A stretch of DNA of 26,434 nucleotides from DATLCI01 sp046714215 (GCA_046714215.1 JBKKBM010000128.1:1-26434), one strand, 5' to 3'; counted from the first letter of the stretch, positions 7,679-15,650 are shown. Notes: generated by a model from the letters alone, not told the origin. A program made the numbers and translations.

Positions 7679-8884
7679 ATGCCCTCTTTCATAAAAACAA
7701 AAACGCTCTGTTCCCTGCTTCTCCTGACTGCATCCTGCTCCGCCTGGCAGGCCATCAAGCCAACGCTCGAAGATGGCATCCAGCTGAAGCGTGAACAAAA
7801 GCTTGCCGCGGCCGCGACCGTCTTCCGTTCCATCCTGGCCGACGAGCCCCAGAACGTCGACGCGATGGTGCAATTGGCGACCGTCGAAGGCTGGCAGAAG
7901 AATTACGACGAGTCTTTGCGCTGGTGGGAGCAAGCCTGGGCACTGCGCCCCCAGGATGCCGACATCGGCATCGGTTTTGCCCGCGTGCAATATTGGAAAG
8001 GCGCCAACGCCCAAGCGGAAGCCATCCTGCGGCGCGTCCTCGAGACCGCCCCTAAGTATCCCGATGCCCTCATTCTGATGGGTGACATCCAGATGGCGTC
8101 CGGATCGGCCGGCGAAGCCCGCACCTTTTATCTGCGCGCACACGAGGTGGACGCCAACGCTCCGGGCTTAGCTAAGAAGCTCGCCAACGCCGCTGCCCCG
8201 CTGCGCTGGCGGTTTGACACCGGCATCTCCGCCGACGATTACAACCAGGGCCGCGGACAAGGCGAACATTCATTCTTTTCCCAGCTGGGCTACAAAGCTC
8301 ATCGGCGTGCCTCGGTCTGGGTCCGCCATGACCAATACAATTATTTCAATCAGATCGACAACAGCGTCGGTTTCGGCGCGACGGTGCTCGTGGCGAAGGC
8401 GTTGGCCGTCACGACAGAATTAAGTTTCATACCGCGCCCTGAGTTCCAGCCGAAAAGAAAATTCCATCTCAGCGGTGACTATGTTGTGCACCCGCAACTC
8501 ACGTTCAGCGCCGGCTATCGTCGCTGGATGTATCCCTTTGGCGCGGTGAATATGTTCACCCCCGGGCTGCGCTGGCAGGCGCTGCCCTGGCTGGCGGCGG
8601 GATTGCGTTACACCGTGAGCCGCAACATCGACAAATCTGTGACCGGAGCATTGCAGACCCAGCTCGACGTTCAAGTGGACGAACAGGTGATGCTCTACGG
8701 GGGCTATTCCCGCGGCGAAGAGAACATCCCGCCGCAGGCACGCGCGTTTTTTCAGGCATACTCCACCGGCGCCATCTGGAATCCGCATCGCCGCCTGGGC
8801 CTGCGTCTGGATTACAGCTTCGAGCGGCGACCAAAATTCTGGAACCGCCATAGCATCGGCCCCGGCGTGCGCGTGAGCTTCTAA
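7679..8884 (+). CDS. TPR plus outer-membrane beta-barrel protein, YaiO-like
   Basis: A 401-aa exported protein. The N-terminus MPSFIKTKTLCSLLLLTASCSA is a signal sequence; the cysteine makes a lipoprotein possible, but the lipobox is poor. Residues about 30-165 are tetratricopeptide-like helices (AVFRSILADEPQNVDAMVQ, LRRVLETAPKYPDALILMGD). From about 180 to the end, alternating amphipathic strands rich in Tyr/Trp/Arg finish in RPKFWNRHSIGPGVRVSF with a terminal Phe, as in barrel proteins. This architecture resembles YaiO-domain proteins and, more distantly, TPR-barrel exporters such as PgaA or BcsC. The frame opens earlier inside the GT2 gene, but the ATG at 7679 starts the signal peptide. 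The 7-nt gap to the GT2 stop points to translational coupling. Confidence 0.8.
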   Translation: MPSFIKTKTLCSLLLLTASCSAWQAIKPTLEDGIQLKREQKLAAAATVFRSILADEPQNVDAMVQLATVEGWQKNYDESLRWWEQAWALRPQDADIGIGFARVQYWKGANAQAEAILRRVLETAPKYPDALILMGDIQMASGSAGEARTFYLRAHEVDANAPGLAKKLANAAAPLRWRFDTGISADDYNQGRGQGEHSFFSQLGYKAHRRASVWVRHDQYNYFNQIDNSVGFGATVLVAKALAVTTELSFIPRPEFQPKRKFHLSGDYVVHPQLTFSAGYRRWMYPFGAVNMFTPGLRWQALPWLAAGLRYTVSRNIDKSVTGALQTQLDVQVDEQVMLYGGYSRGEENIPPQARAFFQAYSTGAIWNPHRRLGLRLDYSFERRPKFWNRHSIGPGVRVSF

Positions 8885-8896
8885 GCGCAATCCTAG

Positions 8897-8902
8897 TAGA
8901 CT
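8897..8902 (+). promoter_or_regulatory. Possible start-proximal -10 box for the GT4 gene
   Basis: TAGACT ends 6 nt before the GTG start at 8909, with no Shine-Dalgarno in the gap. The 24-nt gap after the barrel gene may hold an internal promoter, though plain operon read-through is also possible. Confidence 0.3.
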
Positions 8903-8908
8903 GAATTC

Positions 8909-10084
8909 GTGAAGATCGCCTTCGACCTGCGGCGTAAGACCGGATTCGGCGTGGGCACCTATATTAGGAATGTCATGCGCACGCTGGGCCGCGTGGACCC
9001 GCCCGGCGGCACCGGCCCCGGACACTCCTATGTATTGATCGGTTCGCCGGACCGCCTTCGCGAATTTCGTGGTCTGCCGGATAATTTCGTCCTCCAGCCC
9101 ACGCCCACGCTGGCTTCCACCTGGAAGACGTCGCTGGCGTTTCGCAAGATCCTCCAAACGCACGAGTGCAACCTGCTGCACGTGCCGCATCTTTTCAAGA
9201 CGCCGCGCATGGCTCCTTGTCCGTACGTGATCACGGTGCATGACGTCCTCGATTTCATTTATCGGCGCCAGCACCAGACGGCGTGGCAGAACCGCATGCG
9301 GCTGGAGATGGCGCGCTACGCCCTGGCTCGCGCGGCCGCGGTGGTGGCCGTCTCCCATGCCACCAAGAACGATCTGGTGCGCATCTTTAGCGCCGCCGTC
9401 CCCGCCAGCAAGATCTTTGTCGCCCACAACGCACTCGACGAACGCCTTGCCGGCGGCCACTCCACCCCCGCCGAACGACAGTTCATCGCCGAGCGTTATC
9501 AGGTGACCTACCCTTTCCTGCTCTACACCGGCGACATCAAGCCCCATAAGAATGTGGTGAAGTTGATCGAAGCCTTCTCCGCCCTCAAGGGCGAGTTGAA
9601 GAAGGAAGATAAATATCCCGACCTCAAGCTGATCATCATCGGCAATGAGATCTCGTCGCATCCGGACCTGCGCCGCACGATGATCAAGAGCGGCGTGCAG
9701 CACGACGTCCGCTTTCTCGGCTTTGTGCCTATCGACGTGCTCCGCGCTTTTTACGACGTAGCCAAAGTCTTCGTCTTTCCCTCACTCTATGAAGGCTTTG
9801 GATTGCCGCCGCTCGAAGCCATGGCGCAGGGCACGCCGGTGGTCACATCCAACACTTCGGCCATGCCGGAGGTAGTGGGCAATGCCGCTGTGTTGGTGAA
9901 TCCGGAGAATGTTTTTGAGATCATGCACGGCATCAAGCGCGCACTGCTCGACCAACCCCTGCGGGAGACTCTGAAACAGCGCGGCTATGCGCAAGCCGCC
10001 CAGTTTTCGTGGGAGACGTCCGTCCGCCAGATGTTGAGCATTTATGACCGCATCTCCGCCCGGCCGTTTCAGCGGGCGGTCTGA
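8909..10084 (+). CDS. Family 4 glycosyltransferase (GT-B fold)
   Basis: A 391-aa cytoplasmic or membrane-associated retaining glycosyltransferase using an activated sugar donor. The N-terminal Rossmann domain starts MKIAFDLRRKTGFGVGTYIRN. The C-terminal domain has LLYTGDIKPHKN, VRFLGFVP and the nucleotide-sugar signature SLYEGFGLPPLEAMAQGTPVV, where E295 and E303 form the EX7E motif. No membrane helices or signal peptide are visible. The start is GTG at 8909, fixed by the family N-terminus. It lies 24 nt after the outer-membrane barrel gene and completes a GT2/TPR-barrel/GT4 set, so it probably adds to or primes the same glycan. Donor and acceptor cannot be told from sequence. Confidence 0.9.
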   Translation: MKIAFDLRRKTGFGVGTYIRNVMRTLGRVDPPGGTGPGHSYVLIGSPDRLREFRGLPDNFVLQPTPTLASTWKTSLAFRKILQTHECNLLHVPHLFKTPRMAPCPYVITVHDVLDFIYRRQHQTAWQNRMRLEMARYALARAAAVVAVSHATKNDLVRIFSAAVPASKIFVAHNALDERLAGGHSTPAERQFIAERYQVTYPFLLYTGDIKPHKNVVKLIEAFSALKGELKKEDKYPDLKLIIIGNEISSHPDLRRTMIKSGVQHDVRFLGFVPIDVLRAFYDVAKVFVFPSLYEGFGLPPLEAMAQGTPVVTSNTSAMPEVVGNAAVLVNPENVFEIMHGIKRALLDQPLRETLKQRGYAQAAQFSWETSVRQMLSIYDRISARPFQRAV

Positions 10085-10233
10085 ACCAAGCGAGCATTTC
10101 AATCAAAGGGACCATTTGAGCCAAAACGGGCCTCGGGAAAAAAATTACCTTAGACCATCTATCTCCCCAGCCATGCCTTGCTTCTAATCTTGAAGAACTA
10201 GGTACGAGAACTAAGTAGCTTCTGGGGTCACAC

Positions 10234-11064
10234 GTGCTTCGCTTACCGGGTCTAAATCTCAAGTTTTACGCGCCGATGCTCTTCCTCATGACCTTGGGAG
10301 CTTCCGCGCAAGAACTTTCCGCCCCGGAGGTCATCGCCCGCATGGTCCAGGCGCAGCAGCAAAGCCGCCAGCAAGCCCAGGCCTATGTGGCCGAACGCCA
10401 GTATCGCGTCTCCAAGAATGAGAAAGAGACGCAGAATAAGTCCGAGATCACGGCTGAGATCAGCTTTCTGCCGCCCGGAGACAAAAGCTTCGCCATCAAG
10501 AAGAGCACCGGGGGCATGGCGGAAAACGTGGTGCGCAAGACCTTGGAGCATGAAGCCACGGTGGCGCGGAATCCCGGCGTGAGCAGCGTTACGCCCGATA
10601 ATTACGACTTCGAACTTATAGGCAAGACCATGCTGGGCGACCGGCTCTGCTATGTCCTCAAGTTGCTGCCGAAACGCGATAGCAAAGACCTCATCAAGGG
10701 CCACGTCTGGGTCGACGCTGAGCGCTTCATGGTCCGCCGGGCCGAGGGCAAGCTCGCCAAAAATCCTTCATGGTGGGTGAAAGACGTCGCGTTGAGAGTG
10801 GAGTACAACGACGTCGCCGGAGTCTGGTTACAGACGGCTTCCACCGCGACCGCCAAGATCCGCCTGGCCGGCGATTACACTTTGCACTCGCAGCATGTGC
10901 GTCTCCAACGTGCGGAAATTTCGGCGTCGGCTGCGACCTCGGCTAGTCCGGGACCTATTTCCCGGCGCGCTGCCGCTTCTGCTCCCTCCGACACCAACAA
11001 GCGCCGCGTCCTCCGCAGCGAGCAGGGGCTAGCCAGTTCGGTGAGCTTCGGCGGACGGCCCTGA
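10234..11064 (+). CDS. Secreted LolA-like outer-membrane lipoprotein-sorting family protein
   Basis: A 276-aa exported protein. Residues 1-26 form a signal peptide (hydrophobic PMLFLMTLGASAQE with an ASA cleavage site). Residues about 28-240 have the spaced beta-strand pattern of LolA/LolB-fold proteins, with the blocks YDFELIGKTMLGDRLCYVLKLLPK, read here in two pieces (YDFELIGKTMLGD and CYVLKLLPKR), KGHVWVDAERFMVRRAEG and VEYNDVAGVWLQT. The C-terminal 40 residues are Ser/Ala/Arg-rich and look disordered. It probably binds a lipid or lipoprotein in the periplasm, but nothing shows which. The GTG at 10234 keeps the full signal peptide; starting at the ATG at 10276 would remove its basic N-region. 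A 149-nt gap separates it from the GT4 gene. Confidence 0.7.
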   Translation: MLRLPGLNLKFYAPMLFLMTLGASAQELSAPEVIARMVQAQQQSRQQAQAYVAERQYRVSKNEKETQNKSEITAEISFLPPGDKSFAIKKSTGGMAENVVRKTLEHEATVARNPGVSSVTPDNYDFELIGKTMLGDRLCYVLKLLPKRDSKDLIKGHVWVDAERFMVRRAEGKLAKNPSWWVKDVALRVEYNDVAGVWLQTASTATAKIRLAGDYTLHSQHVRLQRAEISASAATSASPGPISRRAAASAPSDTNKRRVLRSEQGLASSVSFGGRP

Positions 11065-11100
11065 TCCCGCCCTCGCCCCTAACGCACCTTTTCCCTTCTT

Positions 11101-11141
11101 TTGTTTTCTTTGTGAACCTTTGTGACTTCGTGGTGGGTTTT
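11101..11141. repeat. Copy of the dispersed TTTGTG/TTCGTGGT repeat
   Basis: The stretch reads TTGTTTTCTTTGTGAACC then TTTGTGACTTCGTGGTGGG. It is the same intergenic repeat as at 3135-3338, 17014-17055 and 17994-18040. This copy sits 30 bp upstream of the rnpB promoter and may mark the end of the preceding transcript. Confidence 0.5.
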
Positions 11142-11170
11142 GCCTTTCGCAGCCCGCCCAAAAACCACGT

Positions 11171-11176
11171 TATAAT
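11171..11176 (+). promoter_or_regulatory. -10 box of rnpB
   Basis: A perfect TATAAT ends about 7 nt before the expected 5' end of RNase P RNA, as expected for a -10. No consensus -35 is visible at 16-18 bp. Because the RNA end is set by structure, this site calibrates the -10 to +1 distance for this genome. Confidence 0.7.
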
Positions 11177-11182
11177 AAAAGG

Positions 11183-11608
11183 GTTGGCAGGCGGACCGGA
11201 CGGTCGCTGCCGCGCGTGTACGCCGGCTTTGGCCGGGCCGCACGTAGCGGGAGAGGAAAGTCCGAACTCCTGAGAGCAGTGTGCCGGATAACGTCCGGGA
11301 GGGCGGCGTCAAGGCCGCTCGACGGAAAGTGCCACAGAGAATATACCGCTGGGGATGCAAGTCTCCAGTAAGGGTGAAAAGGTGCGGTAAGAGCGCACCG
11401 CCTCAGCAGTAATGTCGAGGGCAGGGCAAACCCCACATGGAGCAAGACCAAATAGGGAGTGAACAGGCTCACGCCTGTGCGTGTCTGCTCGACGCGCCAA
11501 AACTCCGGGTAGGTCGCTGGAGCGGCGTAGTAATGCGTCGCCTAGAGGAATGATCGTCCCTCGGCCGCAAGGCAGAGGACAGAATTCGGCTTACAGGTTC
11601 GCCTGCTA
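11183..11608 (+). ncRNA. rnpB: RNase P RNA, bacterial type A
   Basis: Catalytic RNA that removes 5' leaders from tRNA precursors together with RnpA. Conserved blocks appear in order: CR-I GAGAGGAAAGTCCGAACTCC (11251-11270), the GGGTGAAAAGGTGCGGTAAG region (11374-11393), CR-IV CAAACCCCACATGGAGCAAG (11428-11447), and CR-V ACAGAATTCGGCTTACAGG (11579-11597), which pairs with CR-I to form P4. Helix P1 closes the molecule: GCAGGCGGACC (11187-11197) pairs with GGTTCGCCTGC (11596-11606) with one G-U. Exact ends are estimated to within a few nt. No open frame in this region is a real gene. Confidence 0.96.
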
Positions 11609-11611
11609 CTG

Positions 11612-11654
11612 TGCCTCTCCACGCTTAACGACGTGGAGAGGCATCATTATTTAA
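11612..11654 (+). terminator. Terminator of rnpB
   Basis: A perfect 12-bp stem, TGCCTCTCCACG (11612-11623) with CGTGGAGAGGCA (11632-11643), and an 8-nt loop start 4 nt after the RNase P RNA. The T-rich tail (ATCATTATTT) is imperfect, but stem strength and position make termination likely. Confidence 0.8.
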
Positions 11655-11778
11655 GGCCGGGTTGATCACGGTCGCGCTCGCGGCCAGACCCACGTCCCTG
11701 GAAGTCGGTGGTTTGCACAACGATCCAACAAAATCTCAACCGTTATGCGGGGAAGGATTTCGCGCGGAATAGTCGATC

Positions 11779-12195
11779 CTACGCTTCGCTGACGTGAATC
11801 GTCTGGTCCTTGCCGATGTAGCCCTTCTTGCGAAACCAATCTTCCATGGACGTCTTGAGTGCGCCGAGCGGCACGCGCGCGCCGATCTCGAGGAGTCCAT
11901 CGGCAGCGGGTAGGGTGTCGTCAAAGACGGCGTCGTTGGTGAAGTTGCGCATGGAAAAGTTGTCGAGCCACTGGAGCGGGCACGGTTGGCCGTTATGGGT
12001 GATGCGGACTTTGCGCGCGAACATGAAAAGCAGTTTCTCGTTTCCCGAAAAGACAAAAGCAAGCCCATTGAACCACAGAACAGAGTGCTGTGGCTTCTTG
12101 GCTTGAGTCTCAGAGCCCAGTTTCTTCGCCAGTTGCTCAACCTCGTCCTTATATTTCTGGAAGAGGCGGGGAGCGGTGCCGCTGAGGCCATCCAC
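11779..12195 (-). CDS. Conserved-looking hypothetical protein downstream of pckA
   Basis: A 138-aa soluble protein that I do not recognise. It starts with a charged helix (LFQKYKDEVEQLAKKLG), followed by a beta-rich part (HSVLWFNGLAFVFSGNEKLLFMFARKVRITHNG), then PLQWLDNFSMRN and a C-terminal helical section ending DQTIHVSEA. No signal peptide, cysteine pairs or membrane helix. The GTG at 12195 lies 32 nt after the pckA stop, so it is probably transcribed with pckA. The frame is also open upstream without a better start codon, so the N-terminus is uncertain. Composition and frame (balanced Lys/Glu/Phe) favour this strand and frame over the overlapping Ser/Arg-rich alternatives. Confidence 0.6.
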   Translation of the reverse strand: MDGLSGTAPRLFQKYKDEVEQLAKKLGSETQAKKPQHSVLWFNGLAFVFSGNEKLLFMFARKVRITHNGQPCPLQWLDNFSMRNFTNDAVFDDTLPAADGLLEIGARVPLGALKTSMEDWFRKKGYIGKDQTIHVSEA

Positions 12196-12227
12196 CCAGA
12201 TGGTCGGCCTCGTGGATGAAGAGGATA

Positions 12228-13808
12228 CTATTTCGCGACCGGGCTCGGGCCCGCAGCTTTAACCGATTCGGGAACGTCGAACTTCTCGATGTTCTTGGCG
12301 AATTTTTCCGCGAGGTCGGCGGCCTGTTTGTCGTACGCCTTCTTATCAGCCCACGTGTTCCGGGGATTCAGCACCTCGCTGGGCACCCCGGGAATCGCTT
12401 TGGGGATCGAGAGTCCAAACGCGGATTCCACCTCAAACTGCGAATCCTTCAGGTTTCCATCGAGAGCGGCGTGGATCATGGCACGGGTGTAAGGCAGGCT
12501 CATGCGCTTGCCCACGCCGTATCCGCCGCCTGACCATCCGGTGTTTACCAGCCAGCACTGCGCGTTGTGTTCCTGCAAACGCTTACCCAGCATCTCCGCG
12601 TAGACCTTGGGCGGGAGGGGCATGAAAGGCGATCCGAAACACGTGGAGAAATTCGGTTGCGGCTCCGTCACACCCAGTTCCGTGCCTGCAAGCTTGGCAG
12701 TGTACCCCGAGAGGAAGTGGTACATGGCCTGCTCAGGTGAGAGTTTGGCGATGGGCGGGAGGACACCGAAGGCGTCGGCAGTGAGAAAGACAACATTACG
12801 CGGATGCAGGCCGATGCCGGGGATGACCGCATTGTCGATGAAATCCACGGGATAAGCGGCGCGGGTGTTTTCGGTCTTGGACTGGTCGTCGTAATCGGGG
12901 ACGCGGGTCTCAGGATCGAGGGTCACATTCTCCAGCACCGCACCGAAGCGGATGGCATTCCAGATCTGTGGCTCGTTCTCCTTCGACAGCTTGATGCACT
13001 TGGCGTAGCAGCCGCCCTCAAAGTTGAAGATGCCGCTCTCTGACCAGCCATGTTCGTCGTCGCCGATGAGGCCGCGGGTAGCGTCGGCCGAAAGCGTCGT
13101 CTTACCGGTGCCGGAGAGGCCAAAAAATAGTGCGCTTACCCCGTCTTTGCCCACATTGGCCGAGCAGTGCATGGGGAAGACGTTCTTCTGGGGCAGCATG
13201 AAATTCATGACGCCGAAGATTGATTTCTTCAGTTCGCCGGCATACTTGGTTCCGCCTACCAGGATGATCTTGCGGGTGAAGTCAGTGATGATGAAGGTCT
13301 CAGAGTTGGTGCCGTCGCGCTTGGGGTCCGCTTGGAATTCAGGCGCGCCGATCACCGTGAACTCTGGTTGGTGAGTCTTGAGTTCTTCCACCGTAGGGCG
13401 CACAAAAAGCTGGCGGACGAAGAGATTGTGCCACGCGTATTCGTTGATCACCTGGATGGGCAGACGATACCGGGGGTCCGCGCCGGCGAAAAGCTGCTGG
13501 GTGAAGAGGGCGTCTTTGGACTTGAGGTACTCGATCACCCGCTTATAGAGCGCGTCAAATTGTTCGGAGGTGAAGGGCTGATTCACATTGCCCCAGTGGA
13601 CGCTTTTTTCCGTGGCTGCGTCCTTCACGATGAACTTATCTTTGGGGGAGCGGCCGGTGCGCTTGCCCGTTTCGCCAACGATAGCCCCGTTGCTGGCCAT
13701 GCGAGTCTCACCCCGGCGGATCGACGTCTCCACCAGCGCTCCCGGGGAAAGATTGCGGTGCACGGTCGGGAGGGAAAGGATCGAAGCCAGGTCGTTATTG
13801 GAACTCAT
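12228..13808 (-). CDS. pckA: Phosphoenolpyruvate carboxykinase (ATP)
   Basis: Converts oxaloacetate plus ATP to PEP, CO2 and ADP, the committing step of gluconeogenesis. At 526 aa it matches the ATP-dependent family. The P-loop is FGLSGTGKTTLSAD (about 229-242), followed by the metal-binding IGDDEHGW (D251, D252) and NFEGGCYAK. Substrate-site blocks GRSPKDKF, PMHCSANVG and NTGWSGGGYGVGKRM are present. The start ATG at 13808 follows GGGAG at good spacing. It leads a reverse-strand unit with the small unknown gene behind it. Its 5' region (13809-14067) shows no clear promoter hexamers. Confidence 0.97.
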   Translation of the reverse strand: MSSNNDLASILSLPTVHRNLSPGALVETSIRRGETRMASNGAIVGETGKRTGRSPKDKFIVKDAATEKSVHWGNVNQPFTSEQFDALYKRVIEYLKSKDALFTQQLFAGADPRYRLPIQVINEYAWHNLFVRQLFVRPTVEELKTHQPEFTVIGAPEFQADPKRDGTNSETFIITDFTRKIILVGGTKYAGELKKSIFGVMNFMLPQKNVFPMHCSANVGKDGVSALFFGLSGTGKTTLSADATRGLIGDDEHGWSESGIFNFEGGCYAKCIKLSKENEPQIWNAIRFGAVLENVTLDPETRVPDYDDQSKTENTRAAYPVDFIDNAVIPGIGLHPRNVVFLTADAFGVLPPIAKLSPEQAMYHFLSGYTAKLAGTELGVTEPQPNFSTCFGSPFMPLPPKVYAEMLGKRLQEHNAQCWLVNTGWSGGGYGVGKRMSLPYTRAMIHAALDGNLKDSQFEVESAFGLSIPKAIPGVPSEVLNPRNTWADKKAYDKQAADLAEKFAKNIEKFDVPESVKAAGPSPVAK

Positions 13809-14004
13809 GAAATCTCCCAGGGCAGTTGCCCGTTGTCAGAAGCAGTCGCAGCAAAAGCAAGATCCAGAGCACGCGCGGAAACCCTTACAGCATTCACCGC
13901 GGGTGCGTCACTACTTAAGGAGGGCCGCGCAATCGCTACCGCAGCGCCTGTCGTGAGGTTCCATCGTGCCAGCCGGCCAGAGGCGGATTAACGGCTGGAG
14001 AGCA

Positions 14005-14032
14005 GTTTCTAGTTGTTAGTTTCTCGTTACTT
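14005..14032. repeat. Short TAGTT/TTAGTTTCTCGTTAC intergenic repeat
   Basis: The sequence TTTCTAGTTGTTAGTTTCTC runs into GTTACTTG, a degenerate run of TAGTT-like units between two reverse-strand genes. It is followed by an A-rich stretch to 14066. No structure or gene is seen. Confidence 0.35.
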
Positions 14033-14067
14033 GAAAAAAGCAAAACCAAAAACGAAGAGCAAAATCC

Positions 14068-14451
14068 TTACCCGGGTGCCGGCTCTAACTGCGGGATGGC
14101 ATCCTGGGGCGCATTGAATTCACGGAGCACCGCGCTCAGGTGCTGCAAAGTCTCATCTTCCGAGAGCGCATACATCTCGCGTCCGTTGTCCAACCCGGTC
14201 TCAATGGCTGACTTCAAGTAATGGCCCGCCGTCTGCACGGCCAATGGGTCGGTGATGACCTTGCCCGTCAGCTGGTGGTATTTTGCCCACGCACTGTGGG
14301 GCAGAGCGATCCAAACGGGGCGCCCGCCAGCCATGAATTTCACATCGATGGCGTCTGCATGACGGGTGGCAATGGCCGCCACCAGTGCCTGGTAGATGCA
14401 ATGGATGGGCTGCTTGGTCCAGCGGTCACTAGCGTTAAAGTCGTCGTACAT
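14068..14451 (-). CDS. Hypothetical protein, unknown function
   Basis: A 127-aa soluble protein that I do not recognise. It reads as a compact alpha/beta domain: an N-terminal helix (HCIYQALVAAIATRHAD), a strand pair (DVKFMAGGRPVWIALPHSAW), then helices covering LTGKVITDPLAVQTAGHYLK and MYALSEDETLQHLSAVLREF. The C-terminus is short and Pro-rich. No signal peptide or membrane segment. The ATG at 14451 has no Shine-Dalgarno. An extended -10 (TGGTATCAT, 14508-14500 on this strand) lies about 48 nt upstream. It is divergent from the YfiH-family gene and upstream of pckA on the same strand, 259 nt away, so co-transcription is uncertain. Confidence 0.65.
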   Translation of the reverse strand: MYDDFNASDRWTKQPIHCIYQALVAAIATRHADAIDVKFMAGGRPVWIALPHSAWAKYHQLTGKVITDPLAVQTAGHYLKSAIETGLDNGREMYALSEDETLQHLSAVLREFNAPQDAIPQLEPAPG

Positions 14452-14499
14452 AAAGGGGTGTCCAGGACTGGCTTCCCCGGGAAGACCAGGGACTTAAGA

Positions 14500-14508
14500 A
14501 TGATACCA
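14500..14508 (-). promoter_or_regulatory. Extended -10 promoter for the hypothetical protein at 14068
   Basis: Read on the minus strand this is TGGTATCAT, that is TGn followed by TATCAT (five of six). It would give a leader of about 42 nt. No -35 match is visible. Confidence 0.4.
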
Positions 14509-14515
14509 GAAACCC

Positions 14516-14546
14516 CAGCCCTCAGCCGTCAGCGGTCAGCCATCAG
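14516..14546. repeat. Tandem heptamer repeat CAGCCNT
   Basis: Four 7-bp units in a row, CAGCCCT, CAGCCGT, CAGCGGT and CAGCCAT, plus a partial CAG. They lie between the two divergent promoters of the flanking genes. Confidence 0.7.
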
Positions 14547-14588
14547 ATTGATTCCTATAGAGTTACGGGTCATTCGCAATGTCGGATT

Positions 14589-14594
14589 TACAAT
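14589..14594 (+). promoter_or_regulatory. Putative -10 box for the YfiH-family gene, start-proximal
   Basis: TACAAT ends 6 nt before the GTG start at 14601. There is no Shine-Dalgarno in the gap, so a leaderless transcript is suggested. Confidence 0.45.
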
Positions 14595-14600
14595 GGTGCG

Positions 14601-15650
14601 GTGAAGCGAACCTCTGCCAAGACGACGGGCACGACGACCGAAGATGCCAGCATCGCGGAAATAGACCAGTTCCTGGCAGCCGGGGGCTTTCGCCACGCAC
14701 ACAAACCAAAAGGCGCACTGGTAAGGGAGCGGGACAAGCGCGACGCGCGCAAGCGACCGAAAACCGCGGCCAGGGCCGCACGCAAGCCGCTGGAAGTGGT
14801 GCGCGTACCAGATTGGGAAGCCCCTTGGCTCGTGCACGGCTTCAGTACCCGCGGCGCAGGGTATTCCACTGTCTTCGGTGGCCACGACCTCAATCTGGGT
14901 ATGCAGAAGCATGACGCGCGCGCGACGGTGGAGAGGAACCGCAAGGCATTCTTCGCTGCGGTGAATGCGGACGCGGGCGCGGGTCGCGGATTCAAACTGA
15001 TCACGCTGAAGCAGATCCACTCCAGCAAGATCCATGTGCTGCAGAGAGCGGAGAAGGCGCCGCAAGGGTTACTCGTCGGCGATGGCGTGATCACCGACCG
15101 TGCCGGGCTGCTGCTGTCGATCCAGACGGCGGATTGTGTCCCGGTTTTACTGGTGGACACGAAAACGAAAGCTGTCGGCGCAATTCATGCCGGTTGGCGC
15201 GGAACGGCGAAGCGCATCGTGGAGAAGGGCATCGGCATGATGCAGATGACGTACGGCTCTGACCCGGCCAACATTCGCGCGGCCACTGGGCCGTGCATCC
15301 AGCAGTGCTGTTATGGGGTGGGGCCAGAGGTAGTGGATGAATTCCATTCGCAGTTCGCGTATGCGGCGGAGTTATTCAAAGACATTTTTGACGACGACCC
15401 GGTGAAGACGAAATATCCGCTGCTGTTCATGACCGCGCGCGCACCGGGGCATGGGCCGGTGGGAAAGCAGCCGCACCTCGACCTGACGGAAGCGAACCGG
15501 CGTCAGTTGGTGGATGCGGGAGTGTCAGCGGCGAACATCTGGGCATCAGGACTATGTACGGGATGCAACACCGACAGGCTCTTCTCTCACCGAAAAGAAG
15601 ATGGATTTACGGGACGGATGATGGCGGTGGTGGGGGTGCGGGTGAAGTGA
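14601..15650 (+). CDS. YfiH/LACC1-family purine nucleoside phosphorylase (formerly polyphenol oxidase)
   Basis: A 349-aa cytoplasmic zinc enzyme. The core from about residue 65 has all family markers: WLVHGFSTR, LKQIHSS (H140), IQTADCVPVLLVD (C179), GAIHAGWRGTAKRIVEKG (H196) and ATGPCIQQCCYGVGPEV. H140, C179 and H196 correspond to the metal ligands. Characterised relatives phosphorolyse or deaminate purine nucleosides; E. coli YfiH has also been linked to peptidoglycan quality control. Unusually, about 65 residues precede the core: an acidic helical start (EDASIAEIDQFLAAGGF) and a strongly basic stretch (KRDARKRPKTAARAARK). The GTG at 14601 is supported by the TACAAT box 6 nt upstream. The gene converges on HU with only 4 nt between the stops. 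Confidence 0.9.
   Translation: MKRTSAKTTGTTTEDASIAEIDQFLAAGGFRHAHKPKGALVRERDKRDARKRPKTAARAARKPLEVVRVPDWEAPWLVHGFSTRGAGYSTVFGGHDLNLGMQKHDARATVERNRKAFFAAVNADAGAGRGFKLITLKQIHSSKIHVLQRAEKAPQGLLVGDGVITDRAGLLLSIQTADCVPVLLVDTKTKAVGAIHAGWRGTAKRIVEKGIGMMQMTYGSDPANIRAATGPCIQQCCYGVGPEVVDEFHSQFAYAAELFKDIFDDDPVKTKYPLLFMTARAPGHGPVGKQPHLDLTEANRRQLVDAGVSAANIWASGLCTGCNTDRLFSHRKEDGFTGRMMAVVGVRVK

Noticed and set aside
8420..9703. 427-codon open frame on the minus strand
   Set aside because: Antisense to the barrel and GT4 genes; no family features.
11170..11500. Minus-strand open frames across rnpB
   Set aside because: They overlap a clearly recognised structural RNA and have Arg/Ser-rich shadow composition.
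13809..13904. Small frame just upstream of pckA whose TGA overlaps the pckA ATG (possible leader peptide from a GTG)
   Set aside because: No ribosome site or conserved content; open frames of this size are common at this GC content.
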